In this document: positions 16,906-25,951 of the stretch, one piece after another
Layout: the number at the start of each line of letters is the position of its first letter
Numbering within the stretch: position 1 is the stretch's first letter
Assembly (NCBI RefSeq): GCF_003323745.1
Contig: NZ_QOIL01000016.1
Location: forward strand, 62,001 to 126,000
Length of the DNA: 64,000 nt
From: Sphaerisporangium album
Lineage (GTDB): Bacteria > Actinomycetota > Actinomycetes > Streptosporangiales > Streptosporangiaceae
Reading direction: 5' to 3'
Made by a program: the position numbers and the translations under genes
The notes under the pieces: generated by a model
Databases searched by the model: none
What the model saw: the letters and a program-made list of their open reading frames with translations, nothing else
What the model was told of the DNA's origin: nothing

Positions 16906-18279
16906 TCACAGGTCTTCGATGAACGCCGCGAGCTGGGTCAGGTTGCGGCATTCGATCATCTCGACCACGCCGCCGTACGGCGTCGCCACCGAGTCGCCCG
17001 TGTCCCACTGGGCGCGCGGCTCGGGGTTCAGCCAGTACGCGTGCCGAGCCTCGCCCGCCAGGCGCTTCAGGGTGGCGAGGGCGGGGGGCTGGTAGTTCGA
17101 GCGGGCGTCGCCGAGGATCAGCAGGGACGTCTTCGGGCCGATCGCGTCGCCGTACTTCTCGGCGAACCGCTCGAACGCGCGCCCGTAGTCGCTGCGGCCG
17201 AACCGCGTGATGTCGGCCTCCCGGGTCATCCGCGTGATCGCGTCCACCACGTCGGCGCCGGGCGCGAAGAAGCGGGTGATCTCGTCGACCGTGTCCACGA
17301 AAGCGAACGCGCGCACCTTGGCGAACTGCTCGCGCAGCGCGTACGTCAGCAGCAGCGTGAAGTGGGAGAACGCCGACACCGAGTCGCTGGCGTCGCACAG
17401 GACCACGAGCTCCGGCTTGTGGGGGCGCCGCGGGCGCATGGGGGTCGCCAGCGGGACGCCGCCCGTGCCGAGCGACGCCCGGACCGTGCGCCTGAAATCC
17501 AGCCTGCCCCTTCTGCCCAGCTTGTGCTTCATCGTGAGCCGGGTGGCCAGGCGGCGCGCCAGCGGGTACACCTCGCGGCGCAACGCGGCCAGATCGGCCT
17601 TGGTGACCCTGAGGAAGTCCACCTGGTCGGGAGGCGGCTTCACGGCGGCGCGGGCGATCTTCTCGATGCCGGAGTCCTCGGCGATCCTCCTGCGCACGTC
17701 CGAGGCCACGGCGTCCTCGAACGCGGCGAGGCCGTCCTCCAGGCGGCGCCGGGCGACCTTCTCGGCCATCCCGCCGCGCTCCTGGCCGCCCAGGACGTCG
17801 CCCAGCATGCCGGCCATGAGCGTGCCGGGGGACAGGGCGCGCAGCACCGAGTAGGAGAACCACGCCTGGCGCCCCGGACCGGCGGGCTGGCGGCCGAACC
17901 GCTCGACCATCGCGCGGACGAACCTGGTGAACTCCGGATCACCGGCCGCGGCGGCGCCGTCAACGACGAAACCGGCCAGCCGCCGCCTCAGCTCGGGCAC
18001 ATCGGCGCTCGCGGCGTCCGGTCCGTCCTCGCGCGGCGGGACGGCGGAGGCGGCGCCGGTCACGGGCGGGAACCACAGGTCGAACAGCGCGTCGAAGGCC
18101 GGCCGGTGCGCGGGACGCTTGACCAGCGTGGCCGCGTACGCCTCACGCAGCGTCTCGCGCTCGGCGAGGTCGACGACGCCGATGGCCCGCGCCGCGTCCA
18201 GCCCCTCGGCCACCGACACGGGCATCCCGGCCGCCCGCAACGCCCGGACGAACGCGGCGTGCCGCTCAAGCAACCCCAC
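16906..18279 (-). CDS. VWA domain (CoxE-like) protein
   Basis: A 457-residue protein. The C-terminal half is a von Willebrand A domain with a MIDAS loop CDASDSVSAFS, then the conserved Thr/Asp-rich strands; the N-terminal half is the helical CoxE-type region (LLERHAAFVRALRAAGMPVSVAEGLDA). CoxE-like VWA proteins work with MoxR AAA+ ATPases to load metals or remodel partner enzymes. A MoxR gene lies 84 bp upstream on the same strand, giving a two-gene chaperone module. The client is unknown. Confidence 0.88.
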   Translation of the reverse strand: MGLLERHAAFVRALRAAGMPVSVAEGLDAARAIGVVDLAERETLREAYAATLVKRPAHRPAFDALFDLWFPPVTGAASAVPPREDGPDAASADVPELRRRLAGFVVDGAAAAGDPEFTRFVRAMVERFGRQPAGPGRQAWFSYSVLRALSPGTLMAGMLGDVLGGQERGGMAEKVARRRLEDGLAAFEDAVASDVRRRIAEDSGIEKIARAAVKPPPDQVDFLRVTKADLAALRREVYPLARRLATRLTMKHKLGRRGRLDFRRTVRASLGTGGVPLATPMRPRRPHKPELVVLCDASDSVSAFSHFTLLLTYALREQFAKVRAFAFVDTVDEITRFFAPGADVVDAITRMTREADITRFGRSDYGRAFERFAEKYGDAIGPKTSLLILGDARSNYQPPALATLKRLAGEARHAYWLNPEPRAQWDTGDSVATPYGGVVEMIECRNLTQLAAFIEDL

Positions 18280-18363
18280 CCGGCCACCTCCTTCTGGAAC
18301 CGTCGACCCCGGGGACCTTCGGACTCGCGGACGGTCGAACCAGGGACGGCCGGACCGGTCGCG

Positions 18364-19230
18364 TCAGCCGGCGGCCAGTCCGAGTTCCTTGGCCGCGCGG
18401 GCCTGGTCGGACGCGTGCTTGAGCACCACGCCGAGCGTGCCGGCGGTCGTACGCTCGTCCAGGTCGGCGCTGCCGAGCGCGAGCAGCGTGCGCGCCCAGT
18501 CGACGGTCTCGGCGATCGACGGCGACTTCTTCAGCTCCAGCGCCCGCAGCGCGGCCACCGTACGGGCCAGCTTCTCCGCCAGGGCGGCCTCGATGCCCGG
18601 CACCTGGGCGAGCACGATGTCCCGCTCGCGCTCCGGTGAGGGGTAGTCCAGGTGCAGGTAGAGGCAGCGCCTCTTCAACGCCTCCGACAGCTCCCGCGTC
18701 GCGTTCGACGTCAGCACGACGTACGGCCTGGTCACGGCCGTGATCGTGCCCAGCTCGGGGATCGTCACCTGGTAGTCGGAAAGGATCTCCAGCAGCAGGC
18801 CCTCGACCTCGACGTCCGCCTTGTCGATCTCGTCGATCAGCAGCACGGTCGGCTCCGCCCGGCGGATGGCCCGCAGCAGCGGCCGCTCCAGCAGGAACTC
18901 CTCGCTGAAGATGTCGTCGTGCGTCTCGTCCCACCCCTGTCCGCCGGACGCCTGAATCCGCAGGAGCTGCTTCTTGTAGTTCCACTCGTACAGCGCCCGC
19001 GCCTCGTCGAGCCCCTCGTAGCACTGCAGGCGGATCAGCTCGGCGCCGGTCACCGCCGCGACGGCCTTGGCGAGCTGCGTCTTCCCCACCCCTGCGGGCC
19101 CCTCGGCGAGCAACGGCTTGCCCAGCGCCGCCGCGAGGAAGACGGGCGTCGCGACGCCGTCCCCGGCGAGGTAGCCCACTCCGGCGAGCCGCTCCCTGGC
19201 CTCGGCGGGCGAGCTGAACCACGACGCCAT
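18364..19230 (-). CDS. MoxR-type AAA+ ATPase
   Basis: A 288-residue AAA+ protein: Walker A AEGPAGVGKTQLAKA, Walker B VLLIDEIDKAD, sensor 1 VVLTSNATRELSEALKRRC with the arginine finger. It begins at ATG 19230 with GGGAG 5 nt upstream (GTG 19236 possible). MoxR ATPases form rings that act as chaperones with VWA partners; here the partner gene follows. Confidence 0.92.
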   Translation of the reverse strand: MASWFSSPAEARERLAGVGYLAGDGVATPVFLAAALGKPLLAEGPAGVGKTQLAKAVAAVTGAELIRLQCYEGLDEARALYEWNYKKQLLRIQASGGQGWDETHDDIFSEEFLLERPLLRAIRRAEPTVLLIDEIDKADVEVEGLLLEILSDYQVTIPELGTITAVTRPYVVLTSNATRELSEALKRRCLYLHLDYPSPERERDIVLAQVPGIEAALAEKLARTVAALRALELKKSPSIAETVDWARTLLALGSADLDERTTAGTLGVVLKHASDQARAAKELGLAAG

Positions 19231-19326
19231 CGGCACTCCCGTCCTCGACCCGAACGATGTTCTAGCCTAACCCGCCCGATGCGTACGATGACGCCCACAG
19301 GGTGCGCTAATCTTGTCCTGCTTCCA

Positions 19327-19400
19327 GCGCCGCTAGCTCAGTTGGTTAGAGCAGCTGACTCTTAATCAGCGGGTCCGGGGTTCGAGTCCCTGGCGGCGCA
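19327..19400 (+). tRNA. tRNA-Lys(CTT)
   Basis: A 74-nt cloverleaf: acceptor GCGCCGC pairs with GCGGCGC, D-arm GCTC/GAGC, anticodon stem GCTGA/TCAGC with loop CTCTTAA (anticodon CTT), T-arm CGGGG-TTCGAGT-CCCTG, discriminator A. No CCA is encoded. A strong hairpin terminator follows. Confidence 0.97.
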
Positions 19401-19406
19401 CTCAGG

Positions 19407-19446
19407 ATCTCTGGGCAGCCTCCATGATGTGAGGCTGCCCAGAGAT
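19407..19446. terminator. Perfect 16-bp hairpin after tRNA-Lys
   Basis: ATCTCTGGGCAGCCTC (19407-19422) pairs perfectly with 19431-19446 around an 8-nt loop. It can terminate the tRNA transcript and, on the other strand, the long biosynthetic operon ending at 19482. No T-tract follows, which is usual in actinomycetes. Confidence 0.85.
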
Positions 19447-19481
19447 GGTCCGCCCCTGCTGGAGCCTTTCGGCCCGAGGGG

Positions 19482-20057
19482 TCAGGCGCGGAAGCCGCCG
19501 TAGCCGCCGCGGAAGAAGACCAGAGGTCCGCCGTCGTCGTTGACGTCGAGGTGCCGCACCTTCGCGACGACGATCATGTGGTCACCTGCCAGGTGTTCGC
19601 CGTCGATCGAGCAGTCGATCCAGGCCAGGGTGCCGTCGATGATCGGGTTGCCGCCGGGGGAGCTGGACCATTCGATTCCGGCGAACTTGTCCCCGCCCTT
19701 GCCGGCCAGTTGCCGGCACACCCCTTGGTGGTGCTCGGCGAGCACGTTGATGGTCAGGGTTTCGGCGTGCCGGATTCGAGGCCAGCTGGTGCTGGTGTGC
19801 GCGACGCAGAAGGCGACCAGGGGCGGGTCCAGCGACACGGAGGTGAACGAGTTGGCGGCCAGGCCGCAGGGCTCGCCGGTGCCCGGTTCGAGCGCCGTGA
19901 TCGCCACCACACCGGTGGGCAGTCTGCCGAGCACCGACCGAAGCCGCTGCCTGTCCACATGCCCGTCGCCGTACGGGTGGCCCGTGGACATGCCGGCCCC
20001 ATCGAGCCTTCCGCCCGGCAAACCCACACCCACACTTTGGCTCATCGAGCGCATCAT
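19482..20057 (-). CDS. Flavin reductase (NAD(P)H:flavin oxidoreductase, FlaRed-like)
   Basis: A 191-residue FMN-binding split-barrel protein: LRSVLGRLPTGVVAITA, GLAANSFTSVSLDPPLVAFCV and the terminal VRHLDVNDDGGPLVFFRGGYGGF are standard for the HpaC/ActVB-like flavin reductases of two-component monooxygenases. It supplies reduced flavin by diffusion. The gene starts 11 bp after the previous stop (ATG 20057; 20054 and 20045 are alternatives) and is the last of the 17-gene operon. Its obvious client is the LLM monooxygenase three genes upstream. Confidence 0.92.
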   Translation of the reverse strand: MMRSMSQSVGVGLPGGRLDGAGMSTGHPYGDGHVDRQRLRSVLGRLPTGVVAITALEPGTGEPCGLAANSFTSVSLDPPLVAFCVAHTSTSWPRIRHAETLTINVLAEHHQGVCRQLAGKGGDKFAGIEWSSSPGGNPIIDGTLAWIDCSIDGEHLAGDHMIVVAKVRHLDVNDDGGPLVFFRGGYGGFRA

Positions 20058-20068
20058 CGCCTCAGCTC

Positions 20069-21091
20069 TCAAAGGGGTGGGCGCAGCGCCCTGCCGCATC
20101 GGCGCGTCACTGCTTGGGCACCTCGCAACCGCTTCGGCCGACCGGCGTCGAGGCCGGCTCTGACCGTCTTCACTCCAAGGCTCTGCGCGATCCGCCTTGG
20201 TTCGTGAAATGTCAGGCATGCGTACAACGCCCGTCTGCCGGGGCCGTCCTCGCCGGGCAGCCCGACCTCGTACACCTCCAGCTCGTCCCGGTAGGTCAGA
20301 AGGGTGACGGCTCCCTCCGCGGCTCCCTCTTCACCGCCGGCGGTGGCGTGCACGACGGACACGCTCACCTCGTCGCACTCGTCCCACTGATCCATCCGAT
20401 AGCGGACGAGCGCCGGGTGGTCGACCATGCCCATGCGCTTGTTGTGCTCCGCGATCAGCGCGCACGCGGTGCCGCGGTACTCCTGCCACGGCACCGTTTC
20501 CGCCTTGATCTGATGCTCGGCGATCTGGCGCTCGCCGTGGCGGATCGTCTGCCGTACGTTGCGGGGGACGTCGGCGAGCGAGCCGAGAACGATCTCCTCC
20601 GGGTACACGAAGTCGTCGTACTCGACCAGCCACTCCATCGGACCGAAGATCGCCTCGGCGAGCCGTTGCTGCCGTTCGTCGAGATAGCCGAGGAACAGTT
20701 CGCGTCCGTCAAGCTCGGAGATCGACGCACACCCGTCGAGCACCGAGCGGAACACCTCCGGCTCGTCCACGCACCGCAGGCTGCCCCGGATCTCCAGGCG
20801 CCCGCCGACCAGGGCGCTCTTGGCCTGGATCGGTGACTCGTCAAGCCCCCACTCCTTGGGCGAGTGGATCTGGTCCGACCACTCGGTGCCGAGCCCCAGG
20901 AAGACGGGCACCGCCGCGCACAGCCGTGAACCGTCCCGCACGATGACGTAGCGCGGCTCCCAGCGGGGATCGTCCGAGTGCTGGACCAGCCTGCCGCGGC
21001 ACCCAAGGGCCCCTACGTTCGCGTCGAGTTCGTAGAGCTCGTCGGCCCCCACGTCCCCGAGATCGTCCGCCACCACCACCGAAAGCGCCAT
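20069..21091 (-). CDS. GNAT-fold (BioF2-like, PF13480) acyltransferase
   Basis: A 340-residue protein of the FemAB/BioF2-like acyltransferase type: RYVIVRDGSRLCAAVPVFL in the N-terminal half, LADVPRNVRQTIRHGERQI mid-way and YEVGLPG, then LYACLTFHEP and RAGLDAGRPKRLRGAQAV at the end, the usual finish of PF13480 proteins. Such enzymes pass acyl or aminoacyl groups to amines. Starting 2 bp after the KAS III stop, it belongs to the operon and could acylate or condense the scaffold. Substrates unknown. Confidence 0.75.
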   Translation of the reverse strand: MALSVVVADDLGDVGADELYELDANVGALGCRGRLVQHSDDPRWEPRYVIVRDGSRLCAAVPVFLGLGTEWSDQIHSPKEWGLDESPIQAKSALVGGRLEIRGSLRCVDEPEVFRSVLDGCASISELDGRELFLGYLDERQQRLAEAIFGPMEWLVEYDDFVYPEEIVLGSLADVPRNVRQTIRHGERQIAEHQIKAETVPWQEYRGTACALIAEHNKRMGMVDHPALVRYRMDQWDECDEVSVSVVHATAGGEEGAAEGAVTLLTYRDELEVYEVGLPGEDGPGRRALYACLTFHEPRRIAQSLGVKTVRAGLDAGRPKRLRGAQAVTRRCGRALRPPL

Positions 21092-21093
21092 CG

Positions 21094-22068
21094 CTACCCC
21101 GCCCGATACTCGAGTGCGGTCACCGACCAGCTGAAACCGGCGCCACTGGTCGCCAGCAACACCAGATCCCCGGTGTCCAGCGCACCCCCGTCCCACAACC
21201 GGCGCAGTGCGATCAGCGTGTCGGAGCACCCCATGTGGCCGAGCTCCGAGTGGTTGTAGACGCTGCGTTCCGGTGGCAGATCCAGTGTCGTCAGGAGGCG
21301 GTCCTGGATGTTCTTGTCGTTCTGGTTGATGAGCAGGAAGCGCACGTCGTCCTGCTTCCTGCCGATCTCGTCGAGCGTGTCCCCGACGAGCGTGACGAAG
21401 TTGTTCACGTATGTGTCGGAGAGTCCTTTCCGGTGCCCACGCCGGCGGGTGTAGACGCCCGTGTCGTGGTAGTCGCCGATGAAGTAGTCGCACCACTGCG
21501 GGTCGGTCCGGGCCGACGAGCCGAGGTACGCGAACGAGTGGTGTGAACCGCCCACGAGCACGGCGGACGCCGCGTCTCCGAAGTTGAACAGGCCTTTGGA
21601 GTCGGGGTCGCGGCGGTCCACCGCGTGGGCGAACCGTTCGGCCGCGACCACCAGGACGCGCTCGTCGGAGCCGGGGGTGAGCCCGTCGACGGCGATGCGC
21701 ATCCCGACGGTCAGCGCGTTGCAGAAGTTGGTGACCTCGAAACAGTGCGCCCGGGTGATGCCCAGCTCGTCGGCCACCTTGGCGGCGGGCGACCAGGCGG
21801 GGGCGTCCCAGTAGCCGGCTCCCGCGTAGATCACCCGGCTGATCGATCCGGGATCGGTCCCCGTGCGGTCGAGGGTGGTGGCGGCGGCGTCGACCGCCAG
21901 CTCCCACGCCTGCTCGTCCGGTCCCAGCACGGGGAACTCCTGGCAGTGCGTGATCTCCAGGATCTCGGGTATCGAGACGCCGGACCACTCGTGCATCTGC
22001 TGGACCGTCATCCGGCCCTGGGGGAACGCGACCTCGAAGTCGACGAGCCCGCCCCGTGACATGGTCAT
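21094..22068 (-). CDS. KAS III (FabH)-like acyltransferase with altered active site
   Basis: A 324-residue thiolase-fold protein with both FabH-like halves and the nucleophile C116 (EVTNFCNAL). Hand alignment with FabH shows the usual His of PHQAN replaced by N248 (LLINQND) and the usual Asn of GNTS replaced by H278 (LGHMG). Decarboxylative condensation needs the normal His/Asn pair, so this is more likely an acyl-transferring enzyme like CerJ/ChlB3 or one with new chemistry. ATG 22068 overlaps the LLM stop by ATGA. A second such protein is encoded at 27082. Confidence 0.85.
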   Translation of the reverse strand: MTMSRGGLVDFEVAFPQGRMTVQQMHEWSGVSIPEILEITHCQEFPVLGPDEQAWELAVDAAATTLDRTGTDPGSISRVIYAGAGYWDAPAWSPAAKVADELGITRAHCFEVTNFCNALTVGMRIAVDGLTPGSDERVLVVAAERFAHAVDRRDPDSKGLFNFGDAASAVLVGGSHHSFAYLGSSARTDPQWCDYFIGDYHDTGVYTRRRGHRKGLSDTYVNNFVTLVGDTLDEIGRKQDDVRFLLINQNDKNIQDRLLTTLDLPPERSVYNHSELGHMGCSDTLIALRRLWDGGALDTGDLVLLATSGAGFSWSVTALEYRAG

Positions 22069-23123
22069 CGGCTCTCGCCGCCGGTCTGGGACGCCTGCCG
22101 CAGCCGGTCCAGCCTGGTCAGCCCCGACAGCACCGAATCCGCCGGCAGGCCGAAGTCGATGAGGCACGCCACCTCGTCCACTCCGGCGGCGCGGAACTGC
22201 TCGATGACGCCCTGCGCCTTGGACACGGTGCCCAGCAGGCCGTGGTCGTAGTAGCGGTCGAAGGCCTGCCCCACCAGGAACTCGGTGTCCTCGGCCGACA
22301 ACCGGGAGAGGTCCACCTTGCGCCGCCCGTCCAGCTGGGACGCCGTCAGCAGCCCCAGCGAGCTTCGCATGTACTCCGACAGGGGCGGACGGACCATCTC
22401 GCGGGCCGTGTCCTCGTCGTCGTCCAGGTAGGTGTGGATCATCAGCGCGACATGCCCCGGCCACTCGTCGGCGTCCGGACGGTCGATGAGCGCCTTCCGG
22501 TACTCGGCGATCTTCATGGCGAGGGTGTCGAGATCCTGGTCGAGCAGGTGGGTGAGCACACCGGCGCCCAGCCGGCCGGCCTGGCGGAAGGTCTCCACCC
22601 CGCCCGCGCTCGTCACCCAGATCGGCAGGTCGCGCTGGATCGGCTGGGGATAGATCCGCACGTCCACCGGCTCGCCCACACCGTTCGTCACCGTCAGGGC
22701 GTCACCCCGCCAGAGGCTCCGCACCGTCTCGACGTACTCCCCGAGCAGCCGCTTACGGTCGGCATAGTTCTCCGGCCTGAGCGAGTAGTCGTTGGCGTGC
22801 CAGCCGGACGCGAAAGAAATGCCAACCCGTCCGCCGGAGATGTTGTCGACGACCGCCCACTCCTCGGCGATCCTGAGCGGATGGTGCAGTGGCGCGACGA
22901 CGCTGCCCGCGCGGATCCCGACCCGGTTCGTGACGGCGGCGATGGCGGCGCTCGTCACGGAGGGGTTGGGGTACAGCCCGCCGAACGGATGGAAGTGACG
23001 CTCGGGGGTCCACACCGCGCTGAATCCATGGGTGTCGGCGAATTGGGCGCCCTCCAGGAGGAGCCTGTACCTGCCCTCACCCGGGGTGCTGTCGTCGGCG
23101 AAATAGAAAAGACTGAAATCCAT
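22065..23123 (-). CDS. LLM-class flavin-dependent monooxygenase (MupA/Atu3640 natural-product group)
   Basis: A 352-residue luciferase-like TIM-barrel protein: MDFSLFYFAD, then FSAVWTPERHFHPFGGLYPNPSVTSAA and VGIRAGSVVAPLHHPLRIAEEWAVVDNISGGRVGISFASGWH, the pattern of the stand-alone or embedded LLM enzymes in NRPS/PKS clusters. They use reduced flavin to hydroxylate carrier-bound intermediates or amines. AAAGAGG lies 6 nt before ATG 23123. The flavin reductase in the same operon completes a two-component oxygenase. Confidence 0.92.
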   Translation of the reverse strand: MDFSLFYFADDSTPGEGRYRLLLEGAQFADTHGFSAVWTPERHFHPFGGLYPNPSVTSAAIAAVTNRVGIRAGSVVAPLHHPLRIAEEWAVVDNISGGRVGISFASGWHANDYSLRPENYADRKRLLGEYVETVRSLWRGDALTVTNGVGEPVDVRIYPQPIQRDLPIWVTSAGGVETFRQAGRLGAGVLTHLLDQDLDTLAMKIAEYRKALIDRPDADEWPGHVALMIHTYLDDDEDTAREMVRPPLSEYMRSSLGLLTASQLDGRRKVDLSRLSAEDTEFLVGQAFDRYYDHGLLGTVSKAQGVIEQFRAAGVDEVACLIDFGLPADSVLSGLTRLDRLRQASQTGGESR

Positions 23124-23148
23124 CTTGACCTCTTTCAAGTCGCGAAGT

Positions 23149-24393
23149 TCAGGCGTCGGCGGCCGTTACCGAGGCTTCCACTGGTCCGATCCGGGTGCGC
23201 TGTGCCCAGCGGGCGATCGGCGCCGCGATCATTCCCGCGACGAGGAACACGCCGGCCCACACCAGCAGGCCCATGCCGCCGATCGCCGCAAGCACCGTGG
23301 TGACGGCCACGGGCGCGATCATGGAGCCGAGCTGCGTGGACATCTCGAACAATCCCTGGTACTGCCCCTGGGCGCCTTCGGGAGCGAGTCCGTAGCTCAA
23401 CGACCACGCGCCCGCACTGTGCAGCATCTCGCCGAAGACGTGGACCAGCGTCCCGACCAGGAGAAGCGCGCACGCCACCCACACCGGCTGCCCGGCGGAC
23501 GCGGCGAAGATCGCGCAACAGGCGGCGAGCGCCAGGCTGGCCCTCCGCCAGGCCCGTACGCCGCCGGTGACGTCCTCGCTCCCCTTGCTCGCACGGACCT
23601 GGAACAGGATGACGACCGCCGTGTTGACGAGCAGCATCACCGTGAGGAAGAACGGCGGCGCCGTCGTCTGCTGACTGATCCATACCGGCATGGCGACCAC
23701 GAGGACCGCGTCGCTCATGACCAGCACGCTGTTGACCAAGGACACCGCGGCGTACGGGAGGTCGCGCAGGACCCCCCACGACGGCCCCTCCTTCGGGCCG
23801 GCTCCGGTCGCCGGCACCGAAGGCACCCGCAGGAAGGCCAGACCGGCCGTGGTGTAAAGGACGCCGGCCGTGATGAGCAGGCCCATGTAGCCGGCCCGGG
23901 AGTCGAAGAGCAGGCCCAGGCCGCCCGCGACCGATCCCAGGGCCACCCCGATGTTGGCCGTCGAGCGCATGTGGGCCAGCGCGTGCGACCGCGCCGCACC
24001 CGGCAGCAGGCCGGCCAGCAACGCCCCGCGAGCCGCGTGGGACGCGGACTCGAACCCGAGGACGACGGCGGCGGCCACCACCAGTCCGACGAACCCGGAG
24101 ACGAGCGCGTAACCGCAGGCGGCGACGCCCAGCAACGCCAGCATCGTGATGGTCACGGCGCGCGGCCCTCTGACGTCCGCCAGCCGTCCGGCAGGGACGC
24201 TGGACAACATCCCGACCGCGGCGCCCAGGGTCAGCGCGAGCCCCACCCGCTCGGGTGCGATGCCGATCACCCGGGTGAAGTACAGCACGCTGATGGTCAT
24301 GAGGATGCCGTGCGCCGTCGTCTTGGCCAGATTACTGATCGCCAGTAGTCGAACGATCCCGGCGGGAGGGATCACGTCCTTGAGGAATGACAT
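23149..24393 (-). CDS. MFS transporter (probable product exporter)
   Basis: A 414-residue major facilitator with 12 predicted helices and the motif-A loop GRLADVRGPRAVTIT between helices 2 and 3. Sitting inside the biosynthetic operon, 16 bp after the adenylation gene, it most likely exports the product and may confer self-resistance. Substrate is inferred only from context. Confidence 0.88.
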   Translation of the reverse strand: MSFLKDVIPPAGIVRLLAISNLAKTTAHGILMTISVLYFTRVIGIAPERVGLALTLGAAVGMLSSVPAGRLADVRGPRAVTITMLALLGVAACGYALVSGFVGLVVAAAVVLGFESASHAARGALLAGLLPGAARSHALAHMRSTANIGVALGSVAGGLGLLFDSRAGYMGLLITAGVLYTTAGLAFLRVPSVPATGAGPKEGPSWGVLRDLPYAAVSLVNSVLVMSDAVLVVAMPVWISQQTTAPPFFLTVMLLVNTAVVILFQVRASKGSEDVTGGVRAWRRASLALAACCAIFAASAGQPVWVACALLLVGTLVHVFGEMLHSAGAWSLSYGLAPEGAQGQYQGLFEMSTQLGSMIAPVAVTTVLAAIGGMGLLVWAGVFLVAGMIAAPIARWAQRTRIGPVEASVTAADA

Positions 24394-24409
24394 GGGGAAT
24401 GCGGACCAA

Positions 24410-25951
24410 TCATCCGGTTCCGGACATTACGTCGTCCCGCAACGAGTTCCGGTCGACCTTGCCGTTGGCGTTGAGAGGGAGAGAATCACGGTGATGCAGC
24501 CGCCGGGGCACCATGTGGATGGGGAGGCGCTCCCGCAGCCAGCGGACGAACTGCCGCTCGGGCACCTCGGTCCCCGTGTAGAAGCCCACCGGCTGGACGG
24601 TCTCGCCGTCGCGGATCGCGATGACCACCGCGTGGATCACGTCCGGATGCCGCAAGATCGCGGCCTCGATCTCGCCGAGCTCGACCCGGTAGCCCCGGAT
24701 CTTCACCTGGTGGTCGAGCCGGGCGAGGTGGACGAACTCCTCGTTCTCCCACCGCACACGGTCACCCGTGCGGTAGTAGTGATCCGGTCCGGGCGCGGCC
24801 CCCTCGTCCGGCACGTACCGGTCCCCGTTCCAGACCAGGAACCGGCCCCGGTTGTCCTCGGGATCCACGTATCCGGCGAACCGCTGCACCCCCCGGACGC
24901 ACAGCTCCCCTTCCAGGGCCGGCGCGCCGTCCTCGCCGACGATCACGTGGTCGAGATACTCGTAGACCGGTCCGATCGGCACGGTGTCGTTGGACGTCGA
25001 CGGCCACTGCCCCGGATCCGCCGGCAGCCGGTACTCCGTGCACGCCACGGTCAGCTCCGTGGGACCGTACACGTTGTCGATACGCGCCTGCGGCGCGACG
25101 GCCCGCCACGCCGTGGCCTGGTTGTAGGTGAGCTGCTCCCCGATGAAGATGCTCTGCCGGAGCGCGGTCGGTCGTCCCGTCGGCAGGTTGTCGAGGTTGG
25201 CGCTGACCGAGACGATCGAGGGCACCGAGAACCAGTGGGTGATGGCGTTGTCGACCAGGTAGTCCACCGGGCTCAGCAACTCGCTCCGGGCCGGTGAGAC
25301 CAGCGTCGCCCCGCCGCCCCACGTGACGAAGAGATCGAAGACCGACGGGTCGAAGGTCAGGTCGAACGTGTGGGAGACCCGGCACCCCGGCCCGACCTCG
25401 TACCGGGCGATGTTGCGCGCGACGTACGGCGAGGCGTTGGCGTGGGTGATCGGGACACCTTTCGGCCTTCCCGTCGAGCCCGAGGTGAACAGGACGTAGG
25501 CCACGTCGCCGGGCGTGGTCGCCGGCTCGGGAAGCGGTCCCGGCCGTGCGCCGAGCACGTCGGAGTCCTGGAGCCGCACCACCGTTTCCACGGTGCCGCC
25601 GACGCCGGCGAGCTGGCTCTCACCGTTCTCGTCCGCGATCAACACGTCGCACTTGATGGCGCGGCAGATGATCTCGTTGCGGTACACCGGGTGACCGGGG
25701 TTGAGCGGCACGACGGCGGCGCCGAGCCGCTGGGCCGCCAGGTAACCGGCGAACGCCGCCAGGCTGCGGTTGGCGAGGAGCGCCACCCGTTCCGGTACGG
25801 CACCGTGTGCCTCCAGGATGCCCGTGGCGACCGCCTCGGCGCAGCGGTGCAGTTCCCGGTAGGTCAGCACCTCGCCGCCGACTTCGAGTGCCGGCCCGTC
25901 CGGAACCCGCTCGACCGATCGGGCGAACCACTCGTACAGCGTCTGAGGCAT
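24410..25951 (-). CDS. Stand-alone amino acid adenylation enzyme
   Basis: A 513-residue AMP-forming A domain: A3 YVLFTSGSTGRPKGVP, A5 NVYGPTE, A7 YRTGD, A8 LDHQVKIRGYRVELGEIEA and A10 NGKVDRNSL with the catalytic Lys. A hand-read specificity code is roughly D-P-F-S-I-I-V-V-A-K; D235 points to an alpha-amino acid, but the code matches none that I know. It has no carrier domain, so it should load the separate carrier protein encoded at 33718. ATG 25951 overlaps the FkbH-like stop by ATGA. Confidence 0.93.
   Translation of the reverse strand: MPQTLYEWFARSVERVPDGPALEVGGEVLTYRELHRCAEAVATGILEAHGAVPERVALLANRSLAAFAGYLAAQRLGAAVVPLNPGHPVYRNEIICRAIKCDVLIADENGESQLAGVGGTVETVVRLQDSDVLGARPGPLPEPATTPGDVAYVLFTSGSTGRPKGVPITHANASPYVARNIARYEVGPGCRVSHTFDLTFDPSVFDLFVTWGGGATLVSPARSELLSPVDYLVDNAITHWFSVPSIVSVSANLDNLPTGRPTALRQSIFIGEQLTYNQATAWRAVAPQARIDNVYGPTELTVACTEYRLPADPGQWPSTSNDTVPIGPVYEYLDHVIVGEDGAPALEGELCVRGVQRFAGYVDPEDNRGRFLVWNGDRYVPDEGAAPGPDHYYRTGDRVRWENEEFVHLARLDHQVKIRGYRVELGEIEAAILRHPDVIHAVVIAIRDGETVQPVGFYTGTEVPERQFVRWLRERLPIHMVPRRLHHRDSLPLNANGKVDRNSLRDDVMSGTG

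Noticed and set aside
24410-25951. Tetronate-type pathway based on FkbH plus KAS III genes
   Set aside because: Tetronate clusters also need an E2-like acyltransferase and a large PKS chain; here FkbI and FkbK homologs point to oxymalonyl-ACP, and the KAS III-like proteins lack the normal His/Asn pair.
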